NCBI GenBank assembly: GCA_963585895.1
Contig: OY757916.1
Coordinates: 24,345,016-24,409,015, forward strand
Reading direction: 5' to 3'
Length of the DNA stretch: 64,000 nucleotides
Origin: Sepioteuthis lessoniana
Lineage: Eukaryota; Mollusca; Cephalopoda; Myopsida; Loliginidae
Shown in pieces: positions 19,500-31,105 of the stretch. A model generated the notes under the pieces. It was not told the DNA's origin. It saw only the letters and a list, made by a program, of their open reading frames with translations, and made no database searches. The position numbers and the translations under genes are program-made. Position 1 is the stretch's first letter. Every line of letters begins with the position of its first letter.

Positions 19500-21556
19500 C
19501 ATAAATACTCATGACTTTCGAAGCACTACAAGAGAAGGTAGAAATAGGCACCCCAAATGACGAATATGAAAATTTTGTAGAAGCACACCTGGAGGCGGCA
19601 GAAAAGTGTATTCCAACAAAACCTAGAACTAAATATAGAGTCCCTTGGGAAACGCTAGCGGCTAGAGAAAAACGTGCACTTGTGAAGACTGCCTCCAAAA
19701 GCTATCAATAGAACCCAACAAATACAAATGCACGAGAACTAGAAAAGGCGCAACATCAATTAACAGGAATATACCTAAAAGAACAGGCAGAATACGTACA
19801 AAATCAGATAGATAAGATTAGAGACTCGGTGGAAGATAGGCAATCCAGGATAGCCTGGCAAACAATAAACGAAGTAAGTGGAAGGAAGAGCACAGCCAAA
19901 GCAAAATTGAAAGCTGCAAGCCAACAAGAAAGAATAAAACTATGGGAACAGCATTTCAAAAATCTACTAGGAAACCCACCGGAAATAACGGATGAACCGA
20001 TCACCAGAATTATTAGTAAGCAATTAGACGTAAAACTAGGTCCTTTCACCAAAGAAGAACTCGACACGGTTCTCAGAAGAATTAAAAATAGGAAAGCGGC
20101 GGGGCTAGACGAGATCCCCCCAGAAGTGTGGAAGACGAGACAATTCGACGATATACTGCTCCGGCAATGCAACGCAGTCTATAGTCAAAATAGGATAGAA
20201 CGATGGACGAAGGGATGCATCCTTCCATTCCCTAAAAAAGGCGACCTCGGACTAGCCAAGAACTACCGAGGGATAACACTTACATCCATAGCAGCCAAAA
20301 TCTACAATGCCCTACTACGAAACCGCATAGAACCCAAAATGGAAAACATCCTTAGGAAAAACCACAATGGCTTCCGGAGAAATAGATCCACAACCTCACA
20401 AATACTGACCATTCGTAGAATCCTGGAAGGCGTTCAGGCAAAAAACTTACAGGCGACATTACTATTTGTCGACTTTACCAAGGCCTTCGATTCCATACAC
20501 AGAGGGAAGATGGAGCAAATCCTACTAGCTTACGGCCTACCAAAAGAAACCGTAGCAGCGATAATGATTCTCTACAGAAACACCAAAGTAAAAGTACGTT
20601 CACCAGATGGAGACACGGAATACTTCGACATTGTTGCAGGAGTACTACAAGGAGACACACTAGCCCCGTACCTCTTTATCATCTGTCTAGACTATGTGCT
20701 TAGGACTTCGATCGACAAAATCAGAGAAAATGGCTTTGAGCTGACTAAGAGAAGAAGCAAAAGGTACCCCGCAAAAACAATCACGGACGCCGACTACGCT
20801 GATGACTTGGCGTTACTAGCGAATACGCCTAATCAAGCAGAGACACTACTACATAGTCTGGAACGAGCTGCAGCTGGCATTGGCCTACATGTCAATGCAA
20901 ACAAAACCGAATATATGTGTTACAACCAAACAGGCAACATTGCCACACTAGACGGAGCCTCTCTGAAACTAGTCGACAAATTCACCTACCTAGGAAGTAG
21001 CGTCTCATCAACCGAGAAGGACATCGACACACGACTGACGAAGGCATGGACAGCTATCGATAGGCTCTCGATCATATGGAAGTCGGACCTAACAGATAAA
21101 ATGAAACGCAGTTTCTTCCAGGCAGCGGTTGTGTCGATACTGCTATATGGATGCACCACATGGACGCTTACGAAGCGGCTGGAGAGGAGGCTGGATGGAA
21201 ATTACACAAGAATGCTGAGAGCAGTATTAAACAAGTCCTGGCGACAACACCCCACGAGACTCCAACTATACGGACACTTGCCCCCCATCACAAAAACTAT
21301 ACAAGTTCGACGAACCAGACACGCAGGACACTGCTGGAGAAGCAAGGACGAGCTCATAAGCGATGTACTCCTGTGGACCCCCGCTCATGGTTGTGCAAGA
21401 GTGGGACGACCAGCACGAACTTACATACAGCAGCTATGTGAGGACACGGGTTGTAATCCTGAAGACCTGCCGGAGGCGATGAATGATAGGGAGAAATGGC
21501 GAGAGACGGTCAGGGATATCCGCGCAGGCGGCGCGACATGATGATGATGATGACAA
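19500..21556 (+). mobile_element. RTE-clade LINE, 5'-truncated, near-intact RT
   Basis: Best-preserved copy of the window's commonest LINE. It starts within the linker before the RT domain, so the apurinic-like endonuclease domain is absent, and it ends in (ATG)n at 21537-21556. It has more GC and more CpG than its flanks, as expected of a young insertion. The many truncated copies elsewhere match its last 0.2-1.3 kb. Confidence 0.9.
19511..21541 (+). pseudogene. RTE reverse transcriptase, one in-frame stop
   Basis: Encodes the RNA-dependent DNA polymerase of a non-LTR (RTE-type) retrotransposon, which copies its RNA at a nicked target site. The frame is continuous from ATG 19511 to TGA 21541 except for one TAG at 19709-19711. 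The 570 codons after it (ATG 19829) are fully open. In that numbering the RT motifs are LLFVDFTKAFD (about 211-221, first catalytic Asp), GVLQGDTLAPYLF (271-283), DADYADDLALLA (321-332, the YADD box) and FTYLGSSVS (385-393). A C-terminal His/Cys segment, HAGHCWR, lies at about 498-504. All catalytic residues are present. The stop codon TGA is itself the first part of the ATGATGATG tail, so the element has no 3' UTR outside the tail. It cannot retrotranspose because the endonuclease domain is missing and the frame is interrupted. RTE is the best clade; a related clade such as Proto2 is possible. Confidence 0.9.
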
Positions 21557-21600
21557 TAACTCATTCTCTCTCTCTCTCTCTCTCACACATTTTGACTTCC
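21537..21600. repeat. (ATG)n LINE tail followed by (CT)n
   Basis: Trinucleotide tail of the RTE (21539-21553), then CTCTCTCT at 21565-21586. Confidence 0.9.
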
Positions 21601-22127
21601 AGAAACCACACTCTCTCTTACATTTTGACTTACAGAGACATCTTGGCTTGGCCAGCTAGTGATACACAGATCAATACATGCAACATGGGTGCATATATAC
21701 TCTGTGACTTTTTTCTTTCCTGTTCTGCCTTTTTGGCCGGACTTGTTCCAGTCTCATGCACAGTTTCAGACATTTCGTTAAATCCTGAAAGAGACAAAAA
21801 AACCAACATGGGAGAAAACACATCTTCCTAAAATACCTTTATAGTCTACCAGACACCTTGAATATTCAGTCTTTCACCATAATATTCATGTTAGTTAAAT
21901 ACACACATGGAAACATACAGAGGAATATAAACAACCTATAATAGAATATTTGTAATGTTTTGTAATGTTTCATTTTTATGTACTTGTTGTTATATAAATT
22001 TATTTTTGTTTGTATTGCTTTCTTTTGAATGTTCTTTTGTCCGCGTCATTTACATCGTTTGCTTTTCACTAATGAGCCAATATAAATTGTGGGAGCAAAA
22101 TATTGAGCAAACATTCCTGCACTATTA
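21601..22127. other. Unassigned sequence
   Basis: No convincing feature; several short chance open frames. Confidence 0.5.
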
Positions 22128-22295
22128 CAGTTCAGAGTGGATTTGGGAGTAATGGCAATGTAGGGGTATTTCACACTTCTCAAAGCTCCTGAACTAAAGC
22201 CTCACTATCAGATAGTACATGACACTCACTGGGAAGTTTCAACCCCTCTGCAGAGATGAAGTTGGTGTATTCTACATCACCAGCTAACTGGGCTT
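22128..22295 (+). mobile_element. Element D inner fragment
   Basis: CAGAGTGGATTTGGGAGTAA to CAGCTAACTGGGCTTG; only the conserved inner block remains. Confidence 0.65.
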
Positions 22296-22335
22296 GTAAA
22301 TTTTCTGTTTTGAAACATTATAGAAGTAAAAGTTA

Positions 22336-22585
22336 GTGAAGTTGGTGACCTTAGTCAAGGGTGACCCAAAAGCTCCCTTTTCAATAACTACCACACAGAA
22401 GTGTACAGAAGGGCACTACACCATTCTTTGGATTGTTCAACTTTACCCTCGATCCTTACCTTATAATGCTGAGTGTTAAGCAAGGTGGCATCAAGTACCA
22501 TTTTTTGAGTCTTTGGTATAACTCGACCTGGGATTGAACCCTGGTCTTCTGGACCATTGGTGAACACTCTACTCATTAAATTATA
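22336..22585 (-). mobile_element. SINE-A copy
   Basis: Antisense copy, tail on the left (GTTGGTGACCTTAGTCAAGG), head on the right (ACTCGACCTGGGATTGAACC). Near full length. Confidence 0.85.
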
Positions 22586-22965
22586 TAAATTCTTTTTCTT
22601 AGTCAATAAAAATCAGATAAAAAGTAAGAGAAATGTTAAATTTAGTTGAAATTCCAGTTGAGACTATTTGTATTTATACTAATGCCTATAGTCCAGGAAG
22701 CTATCTCTTCTCGACTCAAAGGTATGCATAAAATGAGAGTCATTTGCTAAACTTAGATAAGTTTGACATGAAGCCTGCTGTATGGAGGACTTAATGAGAA
22801 ACAAAATTACTAACAATGACCTCCCTATCCTTTGGAGGGTAACTAATATAGTCTATAACATACTCTAAGTTCATGGGCAAGTGTAACAGAGTAAGGTCCA
22901 TTAGTTTCATGCCTTATAGATAATTGAGGAATGCTTGAGACTTGTAGCGGCTTGAAAAACATGCT
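22586..22965. other. Unassigned sequence
   Basis: Nothing recognised. Confidence 0.4.
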
Positions 22966-22974
22966 TATATGAAT

Positions 22975-22985
22975 GCACACACACA

Positions 22986-23039
<54 letters not shown>

Positions 23040-23140
23040 AACACAAACACACACACACAGACACAAACACAAACACACACAAACACACACACACACAAAC
23101 AAAGACACATACACAAACACACACACACACACACACACCC
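22975..23140. repeat. (CA)n microsatellite with CAAA interruptions
   Basis: About 165 bp of ACACAC with interspersed AAACAC. Long frames in it are artefacts. Confidence 0.95.
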
Positions 23141-23680
23141 AGATCCTTACGGCAGCAATTGGGTAATTTGTTAATTTCAGTAACTATTGGTACAAATTTA
23201 TTCAGTTTTATCTGTACTACAACATTTCCCTTCACAAATGCAAATAAAGAGAAATCCATCTGGCCAAATGCCATTTAAAGAACCGGCTGTTAAAGCAACA
23301 GTGACAATTGTTTCTTTTCATTCTTATTGTGTTGTTGGATGAAATCCAGTTGTCTTGTGATGTGCAAGTTGAGAAGAAGTCTTTGAGGACAAACAACAGG
23401 GGATGCCTATAATTTATGACTATAAAAAAGAATAAACCGAAGAATAAATTCTAAAAATTTATAAACTAGTCTCTTGAGAATAATCTCAGACCTTCAAAAG
23501 CAGTATCTAAATTATCAAAGCAGTTTCTAAATTTATATTATCAAAGGATATCAGTAATTTTTGGATGTTAAAAATTTAGATTTTAGAAAAAAGGATAATG
23601 TACACATGCTCATACACACAGATGCAGAGATATACAAACAGACACGCACACAACAAACACACACTCATAATCCGACAAAT

Positions 23681-23684
<4 letters not shown>
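23141..23684. other. Unassigned AT-rich sequence
   Basis: Nothing recognised. Confidence 0.4.
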
Positions 23685-23741
<57 letters not shown>

Positions 23742-23742
23742 G
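23685..23742. repeat. (TA)n(TG)n microsatellite
   Basis: TA run 23691-23715 followed by TG run to 23741. Confidence 0.95.
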
Positions 23743-23944
23743 TGATTGGTGAAAAATGGTTCCTGTGAATGTTTACAAACAGGGCAGTTTTAAATCTGGG
23801 CAAAAAATGCCAAATTCAATATCAAACAATTTTTCCTACCTTTGGCAATGGAATTTCGTTGAACTAAAAAAAACAAAATATGTAGAATTATTAAAGAAAC
23901 AGTTTTTCATTTTTCTAAGAAGCAATTTCATGACTTTCATGATT

Positions 23945-24073
23945 TTCACATACACTCACATATATGTATGTATACATATATAAGAATATATATATATATA
24001 TATTTATATGTGTTTATACATACATATATATATATATATGTATATATTTAAATACACCTATAGAATTGCATTT

Positions 24074-24104
<31 letters not shown>

Positions 24105-24105
24105 T
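23945..24105. repeat. (TA)n/(CATA)n low-complexity tract
   Basis: Several TA runs separated by short TACATA/TTTATATG pieces. Confidence 0.85.
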
Positions 24106-24255
24106 TATGATCCTGTGTATGTACACAGATGTATAGATGTTAAGTAAGCTTGATAATCACCATTTAAAAGGATAGCTCTTAACTATGTTTGAATGTTACC
24201 CACAGGCACTTGTTAGAAATATACCATTTCTCCAGACATCAAAGTACACCAATCC

Positions 24256-24276
24256 TTCTCTCTCTCTCTCTCTCTT

Positions 24277-24330
<54 letters not shown>

Positions 24331-24350
24331 TCTATGTGTGTGTGTGAGTG
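24256..24350. repeat. (CT)n(TA)n(TG)n microsatellite
   Basis: Three adjoining dinucleotide runs. Confidence 0.95.
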
Positions 24351-25360
24351 TGTGAAGGCATAAATAATTACTTATCTACTACCCTAGCATGTTAAACCAA
24401 AAAGCTTCCCTTCCATACAAAAATTTATTAGATTTTCCTCCTATTTAGGGTTTACACTTATCTTCGTTCTATATTCTACAAATAAATCCTTTGTGCTCTG
24501 GAAATTGCAATTTAGGAAACGTCCTTTATATAAGTACATAACTTTAATAAATAGGCCCTATTATTTTACTCAAAACTGAACCTTAATGATGATGTTATAA
24601 AATATATCTCCTATTGTTCTCCAGAAATGCAATAGAAATAACTAAACAATCTTGTCATGGTGCTCTCTTACTCAAAGAACAAAGAATGTGTCAAAGGAGG
24701 TTTATTGTTAGTCAATCCATAGGTTCAACTGCGGCATATTAACCTTTGACAGAGCCAGATGTTCCTGCTGTGTAAACAATGTGATTGCCGGAGGCACCTG
24801 TGTAAATAAACAGAAGCATGTAACGTGGATGACAACTGAAACATATGGGCATTCCAAAATTATATATACATGTCCTAAAGCAATTATGGGGAGTCTTGGA
24901 GTGGTCAGTTTTCAACCTAGAATCTTGGGTCTAGATACAGTTACAGAAACTAACCCACAGGCGCTCGGTTGGGCAATGACTTGCAGTGGCCCCTGGTCAG
25001 GAAGCAGAAGAGGCAAAGATGTAAAGCCCTGAAGATAACACAACATGGTATGGTTAAGAGAGGAAGAAATTACTGTCAATATGGCAGTTTGTCTTCATCT
25101 CTCGGTCTCTGTCTTTCTCTCACACTACAGAAGTTTTGATCCCCTTATGAGAGAAATAAAGAGAGCAATATTTTTTTAAAAGAAAACGCCTATTTCTTCA
25201 TCTTCCTTATAGTCATTCTTTCTTGTGACTGTATGTAATACAACAAGCCAGAATCAGTAATCATCAAAATTATAAATTCCACTTCCAGGCATGGACATGG
25301 TAATATATTTTAAAACTGAAATTTCAAAATAATCATGAATCAAATAAAAAGATTCCCAAT
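24351..25360. other. Unassigned sequence
   Basis: Includes an 83-codon open frame (24781-25032) in a slightly GC-richer stretch. It has no domain I recognise and no splice or promoter context, so I leave it uncalled. Confidence 0.5.
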
Positions 25361-25363
25361 CAA

Positions 25364-26280
25364 AAGGTTGGTTGGTTGGTTGGTTGGTTGAGTTTTATGA
25401 CATATCAACCTTTATAGGTTATTTAACGCCATATCCATTTTTATACAAATAATCAGTTCTATTTGAAACAATTCAGTTTAGCATGAGTACACAGTCTAAT
25501 TGTGAAAAACATTTCTATCGCAAGCTATTCAGTTAAGTCAAACAGTTCTAATTTAGCTAATTCGGTTTCGTATAAGTATAGATTTTGTTTACACAGTTAA
25601 ATGTCAAAACAGTTCTATATCAAACAATTCAGTTTAGTGTAAGTACAGTTTAAATGTCAAAAACAGTTTCATTCAAACAATTAAGTTAAGCATAAGTCAC
25701 AGTATAAATATAAGTACACAGTTTAATTGTCAAAAACATTTCTATTTAAAGCTATCCAGTTTAGTCAAACAGTTCTAATTCAAACAATTCAGTTTTAGCT
25801 TAAGTATGCAGTCAGTTCTATTTGAGCCATAGATAGGACCCTATCAGGTGCTACCACTCCAGGCTACACTGGACCTGGGAGCAATGGTAATGAAGGGGTG
25901 CTCCACATACCAAAAGGTTCAGCATCCCTAGAACCATCTCTGCAGAGGGGTAAGACTCCCATAATGATAGTCCTGGATATGACACTAAACAATCTGATGG
26001 TGAGGCTCCAGAAATGCCGGAGCTTTGGGGAATGTGGAGTACCTCTTTATTGCCATCGCTCCCAGGTCCACTCTAGCCCAGTGTGGTAGGACCCTATCAG
26101 GTGCTACCACTCTTGGCTGATCTATATGGCAAATAGAACTCTTTGACATCTAATCTGTACTTATGCTAAACTAAATTGTTTGAAATAGAACTGTTTATAT
26201 GTATAAATTGGATTTGGCTTTAGATAACATACAATGGTTGATATGCCATAAAACCAAACCAAACCAAACCAAACCAAAGC
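25364..26280. mobile_element. Foldback element D (two D arms head to head)
   Basis: Left arm runs forward from (GGTT)n and GACATATCAACCTTTATAGG; right arm runs in reverse to AATGGTTGATATGCC and (CCAAA)n. The inner conserved blocks meet near 25920. About 0.9 kb, forming a large inverted repeat with unequal arms. No coding capacity. Confidence 0.8.
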
Positions 26281-26482
26281 CAAAAATAAAAATTGATTTC
26301 TAAGTTTTTCTCGTGAAGGAAGATAGTTGCATATTCATCCTTAATATCAGAGATGTACACTCTACTTCAGGCAAATGCTGATTTTTCAAAGCCCCACTTG
26401 TCAGTATATAATCTTCCCGAAACCATTTTCACTTATTTAGCTTATAATGGTGCTTATGTCAATAAATTTTTAGCTTAAATAA

Positions 26483-26520
<38 letters not shown>
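26483..26520. repeat. (TA)n microsatellite
   Basis: About 17 TA units. Confidence 0.95.
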
Positions 26521-26523
26521 TTA

Positions 26524-27440
26524 TGGTTGATTGATTTTGAAACCATGTCAAACCATTTCAGATTATTTTATGTTTAGAGTCTATGGAATTGTGTTTATTA
26601 TAGGTTCATATTTACATTTTTTGTGCTGTTGTTTCTGAGATGATTTGTTTTTTTGCCCAGTTTTACGATATCTAGCATTCCTATCTAATACAATTAATTA
26701 GCACACAGTTGTATGGTTTCAAGTATTCTTATCTAATACAATTAATGATCATAAAGTTCCATGGCCCAGTCACCTGGGGCTGCAGCATGCATTGACTGCT
26801 TCTCTGCAGAAGTGGGAGACTTCCCCAATGAGTGTTCTGTATATGACACTAAACAGTCTGATGGTGAGGTTCCAGGGATGCTGGAACTTTGGGGAATGCG
26901 GAGTTCCCCTTTATTGGCATTGCTCCCTGGTCCACTCTAGTCCGGAATGATAGCACTTGAAAGGGCCCAATCTATGGGTTAAATAGAACTAACTGCATAT
27001 TTATGCTAAACTGAATTGTTTGAATTAGAACTGTTTGACTAAACTGAATAGCTTTAAATAGAAATGTTTTTGACAATTAAATTGTACTTACATTTAGACT
27101 GTGTGCTTATGCTAAACTGAATTATTTGAAATTGAACTGTTTTTTGAATGGAAACTGTACTTACACTAAACTGAATTGTTTACTATAGAACTGTTTTGAC
27201 ATTTAACTGTGTGTAAACAAAATCTGTACTTATACTAAACTGAATTAGAACTGTTTGACTAAACTGAATAGCTTAAAATAGAAACGTTTTTCACAATTAA
27301 ACTGTACTTACATTTAAACTGCGTACTTATGCTAAACTGAATTATTTGAAATAGAACTATTTTCATGAAAATGGATTTGGCATTATTAACCAACAAAGGT
27401 TGATTTGCCATAAAACCCAACCAACCAACCAACCAACCAC
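26524..27440 (-). mobile_element. Element D copy
   Basis: Inner block antisense at 26760-26985 (CTTCTCTGCAGAAGTGGGAG ... AATGATAGCACTTGAAAGGG), long AT-rich subterminal repeats, right end AAAGGTTGATTTGCCATAAA, CC(AACC)n. The left terminal repeat (26524-26580) is decayed. The same subterminal motif, AAACTGAATTATTTGAAAT, recurs several times. Confidence 0.8.
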
Positions 27441-28104
27441 TCTCCCATGACTACCTTACCACACAAGTAGAGATAACTATAAAATATGAAAAAAAACGAA
27501 CAATCAAACAAATTGGATAAAAAATAACCAACTTTAATGATATTACTGAGTTTGTATTGTAAATTGCTGTTGGAGTGAATGTTTTTTTTTCTCCACTTCA
27601 AGTAGATAATAACTTCTCCTCTGTTTTCCACTTTGATACTTCCATACATGTGTCCCACCCATGAAGACAAGTGGGTGTTTTGCCATGGGAAATAGTAGAG
27701 GAAAAAAGGTAAGCTTTTTATGAGGGTTTACTTTCTATTTTTTCAAGGAGATTTTCTGCCGTTCTATAGAGGAATGAACCTGAGAAAAGTTGGGAAAAAA
27801 ATTCCAAGCAAAAACAGGAAGATGGAAATTGTAAAAGAAGAAAAAGAAGAAAAAGAAAGAATGTTTTTGAAATTTCTTTACATTCAGTTTACAAATACTT
27901 TTCAAAAAGGATTGTTTCTTTTGAAAGAATCATGAACAAGTGAGAATTAAAAACATCTATCTCACGTATTTACAGCCAAGCAATTAATTTTCCAAGAAAA
28001 TATTTCAACAATAAATTCTATAATTTGCAAAGGACACATAAAAGCAAAAATATTCTTTTGTTTATACATCAATAAAACAACTTATTAGTTAATAAGATAG
28101 TGTG
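27441..28104. other. Unassigned AT-rich sequence
   Basis: No repeat ends or gene signal; one 71-codon A-rich chance frame. Confidence 0.5.
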
Positions 28105-28395
28105 AATGTAGTTGAGAGTTATAGTCTGGGATGTGTGGAAGTACTTTTTTATTGCCATTACTCCCAGATCCACAAAGAACTAGAGTGGTCGTTCCTGTTA
28201 ATGGCCCTTCTAGGGATGAAATAGATCTGTCTGAAAATCATTTGTATTAGATTGGAATACTTGATATCATATAATACGCAAAAATCTACACAAAAATATA
28301 TATGTATTTTAAATTCTAATAAGTCATATTTGGTTTCTTTAGATTTACTTTGGTTTAATGGCATATCAACCATTGTTGGTTATTAAATGCCAAAT
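28105..28395 (-). mobile_element. Element D fragments
   Basis: Inner block remnant (GGGATGTGTGGAAGTAC, ATTGCCATTACTCCCAG) and an end module at 28345-28392 (TTTAATGGCATATCAACCAT). Confidence 0.6.
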
Positions 28396-28645
28396 CCTGG
28401 AGGATGTTTGCATGAAGTAATGGTTAAAGCGATGGACGGCGGAATCGTAGTAACCAAGTTTGTACTCGAGTCGAGCTATTACGTTCACTTTCAGGCAAAT
28501 ACCCTTGGGAAAGGTATGAACCCCCATATTCTCCCAGCTATGGGTTAGATAGTAACACTACTGTTCTTCTAGGAGAATAGCTTTCGCATTAAATAACCTA
28601 CAAAGGTTGATATGCCATTAAACAAAGAAACCAAACCAAACAAAA
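28396..28645 (+). mobile_element. SINE-C copy
   Basis: tRNA-like head AGTAATGGTTAAAGCGATGG with a B-box-like segment; core AATACCCTTGGGAAAGGTAT, TCTCCCAGCTATGGGTTAGA; tail GCATTAAATAACCTACAAAG, GTTGATATGCCATTAAAC. About 240 bp. Confidence 0.8.
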
Positions 28646-28736
28646 TCCTGTTTTCACATATACGAGCATCATTAAATAAGTTTCCAGACTTTTTTCGTAT
28701 GGGCACTTTTATTGATAGTACACACATGAAAATCTA

Positions 28737-29345
28737 GCCCCCTTTGAAGTAATCTCCTCCGGCTGCAATGCACTTCTGGTACCATTCCAACAACTTCTGG
28801 AAGGCCCCATGGAAGTCCTCTTGTGTGAGTGTGTCAATGATCTTCATCACAGACTCTTTCATCTCCTCAATTGTCTCATAACGACAGCCCCTGAGCTTAG
28901 GGAATAACCAAAAGTCACAAGGAGCAAGGTCTGGACTATAGAGAGGCTGAAGAACTGTCTTGATGCCCATCTTGGTCAAATCGTCTGTTACAAGGATGGA
29001 GTGGTGGACAGGTGCATTGTCCTGGTGGAAATTCCACTGACCCGATTTGAAGAGTGCTGGCCTCTTCCCTAGGAATCTCTTCCTGAACTCCCTTAAAACC
29101 TCAACATCGTAACCCTAAACCTAGCCCTAACCCTTTGGCCCATCAAAACAGGTGTATTGCCTTCCTTACTCCTCCCACACCTTTCATTATCCCTCAGAGA
29201 CTCCCTGCCTTACTTGAATCTCTTATGCCACTCAAAAACTGATGCTTGATTCATGTAAGATGGTTGAAAAGCAGTCTGAAACCTTCCATACATTTCTGTG
29301 GCATTTTTTCCAAGTTTAAAACAGAATTTATTGCATATCGTTCTT
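28737..29345 (-). pseudogene. Mariner transposase, deleted and interrupted
   Basis: Mariner transposase cuts and pastes its element at TA sites. Minus-strand reading from about 29290 shows an N-terminal helix-turn-helix part (ASVFEWHKRF, then a stop, GRESLRDNERCGR). After the junction at ~29110-29145 comes YDVEVLREFRKRF and the catalytic half: HQDNAPVHHS with the second Asp, then YSPDLAPCDFWLFPK with the third. Exactly 34 residues separate the two Asp, the D34D signature of mariner. The first catalytic Asp lies in the deleted part. C-terminus ends GGDYFKGG. A stop in the N-terminal part and the deletion make it non-functional. Confidence 0.85.
29109..29135 (-). repeat. Telomere-like repeats at the mariner deletion junction
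   Basis: Antisense GGGTTAGGGCTAGGTTTAGG fills the point where the internal part of the transposase is missing. The second copy has two clean TTAGGG-type units at the same point (46208-46229). Confidence 0.7.
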
Positions 29346-29604
29346 CTAAAGTGTCCTCACATACAGATTGCATTTTTGAAATTCACCAGCTGTGACAATC
29401 AGGCTTTAGTAGGGTGTATTCCAATTGCTGCTGTAGCTGTTGATTTGAACCTGAAATCATAAAATTTGGTCAGTCATCTCATAAGATGTATAGCCATAAC
29501 ATAGTGAATTTTCAAGAGTCTACGACAATTTTAAATGCCTGTACAAAAAAGGTCTGGAAACTTATTGAATGCACCACATATATTAAATACATATGATTTG
29601 TGAA

Positions 29605-29800
29605 CTCATTTTGGAAATAAACACAGTTAAATGATCAAACAGTTCCATTTCTAACAATTCAGTTTCATGTAACACACAAAGTTAAATGGTTCTGTTGTAT
29701 CGATGTAAGGAAGAGATACACAGTGAAATAAAGGGTTAATTATTTATTAAACATCAGTCATTTGTTTACACACAGTTTGTAAAATAACTTGGGTGGTAAT
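29605..29800 (+). mobile_element. Element D subterminal fragment
   Basis: CACAGTTAAATGATCAAACAG, TTCCATTTCTAACAATTCAG, CATTTGTTTACACACAG: D-type subterminal repeats without ends. Confidence 0.5.
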
Positions 29801-30135
29801 TAATTATTTTATTGATAATTGGTTATATTAATTATATCATTTTATTTAGTGAGATTGTGGACTGGTTACAAATCTTTGTATGTAAGTGTACTTTGCTGCA
29901 AAAGTTGATATCATGTAATTGTTGCACATGCAGTGAGATATCAGGTTTGACAGATTGTTTTGTACATCATCAGGGTGACGTGTTTTCAAATCATTGCTGA
30001 GGCCGGATATTGTTAAAGATAAACTAGTCATGTAGTTGACTTAGGGTAAGATTGATTTAAATTAAATAAAAGTTAATGACGTGTTTTAATATGACTTGTT
30101 GATGCAATGGTTAAGAAGATATTATATAAGAAATC
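29801..30135. other. Unassigned AT-rich sequence
   Basis: Nothing recognised. Confidence 0.4.
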
Positions 30136-30139
30136 ACCG

Positions 30140-30394
30140 GACATTGGCCTAGCAGTTAGAGTGTTCGCCAATGGCCCGGGAGAACTGCGTTCAATCCCAG
30201 GTTGAGTCATACCAAAGACTTTTAAAATGGTACTTGATGTCTCCTTGCTTAACACTCAGCATTATAAGGTATGGATCAAGGGTAAAGTGGAGCAATCAAA
30301 GGAAAGGAGGAGCACCCTCCCCTACACCTTGGTGTAGTAGCTATCGAAAAGGGAGCCTTCGGGTCACCCTCGACTATGGTCGCCAACTTTACTT
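30140..30394 (+). mobile_element. SINE-A copy, full length
   Basis: GGACATTGGCCTAGCAGTTA, GAGTGTTCGCCAATGG head; B-box GCGTTCAATCCC; tail CTCGACTATGGTCGCCAACT. A good family representative. Confidence 0.9.
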
Positions 30395-30679
30395 TTTATA
30401 TAAGAAAAGATAATTTTGGATTTTGGGAAGAGTTGAGTTTTGAAACCCAAAGTGAGAATTTGGGTTAGACAATGATGTGAATTGGTAAGGCCGGGGAGTG
30501 GGTGTCACTTTGTGGCTATAAGTGAGATTCATTTATAAACCCTTACAAGGTCTTTCACTGTCCTCATGGTTTTGTTGGACAGCATGAAATGAAGACAGTC
30601 TGAATAAAGACTTTTTTGTATCTGAATAAATGTTATTTTTAAATTCTAATACTGAAGATGATATCATATTATATATTAA

Positions 30680-30905
30680 CTGAAAAAAGAACAACAGTTC
30701 TATTTCTAACAATTCAGTATAGCATAAGTCATTTGTTTGCACACAATTTAAATATCAAATAGTTCTATTTGACCCGTTGATATGACCCGATCAGGTGCTA
30801 CCACTTCAGCTCAGTCAACCTGAGAGCGATGGCAATAAAGGAGTACTCCAAATTCCCCAAACGTCCAGCATTACTGGAACCACACCATCAGATTGTTTAG
30901 TGTTT
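30680..30905 (+). mobile_element. Element D fragment
   Basis: Subterminal repeats then inner block GACCCGATCAGGTGCTACCA ... CACACCATCAGATTGTTTAG, cut by an old RTE fragment at 30903. Confidence 0.65.
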
Positions 30906-31105
30906 CTGCTGGTTTGACAACACTGGGATGTCCACATGTAACGATCTTTTGAATAACATCACATGAATTTGTCCTTGCTACCACAGTTTTTGCGATGGGA
31001 GGTACGTGAATGTATAGCTGATATTTCATGAAATGTTGCTTCCAGGATTTGTTCAATAAGCTCATAGAATTCTTGTGGGGTTCCTATAAGCTTTTTTTTA
31101 AGAGG
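30903..31105 (-). mobile_element. Old RTE LINE fragment
   Basis: Antisense translation contains LLNKSWKQHFMKYQLYIHVP followed by PIAKTV, matching LNKSWRQHPTRLQLYGHLPP of the 21.2-kb copy. Lies between an element D piece and SINE-B. Confidence 0.7.

Larger units (their letters stand above)
28660..29582 (-). mobile_element. Internally deleted mariner (copy 1)
   Basis: About 920 bp instead of the usual ~1.3 kb. Inverted ends: AATAAGTTTCCAGACTTTTT on the left; the complement of AAAAAAGGTCTGGAAACTTA on the right; TATA-rich flanks fit a TA target. The N-terminal part and the C-terminal catalytic part of the transposase are present, with a large internal deletion between them at about 29110-29145 filled by telomere-like repeats. 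Confidence 0.85.

Noticed and set aside
22843-23278. 143-codon C/V-rich frame
   Set aside because: Crosses a (CA)n microsatellite; no protein-like composition.
24781-25032. 83-codon ORF in mixed-composition DNA
   Set aside because: No recognisable domain, no splice or start context, size within chance expectation for 64 kb.
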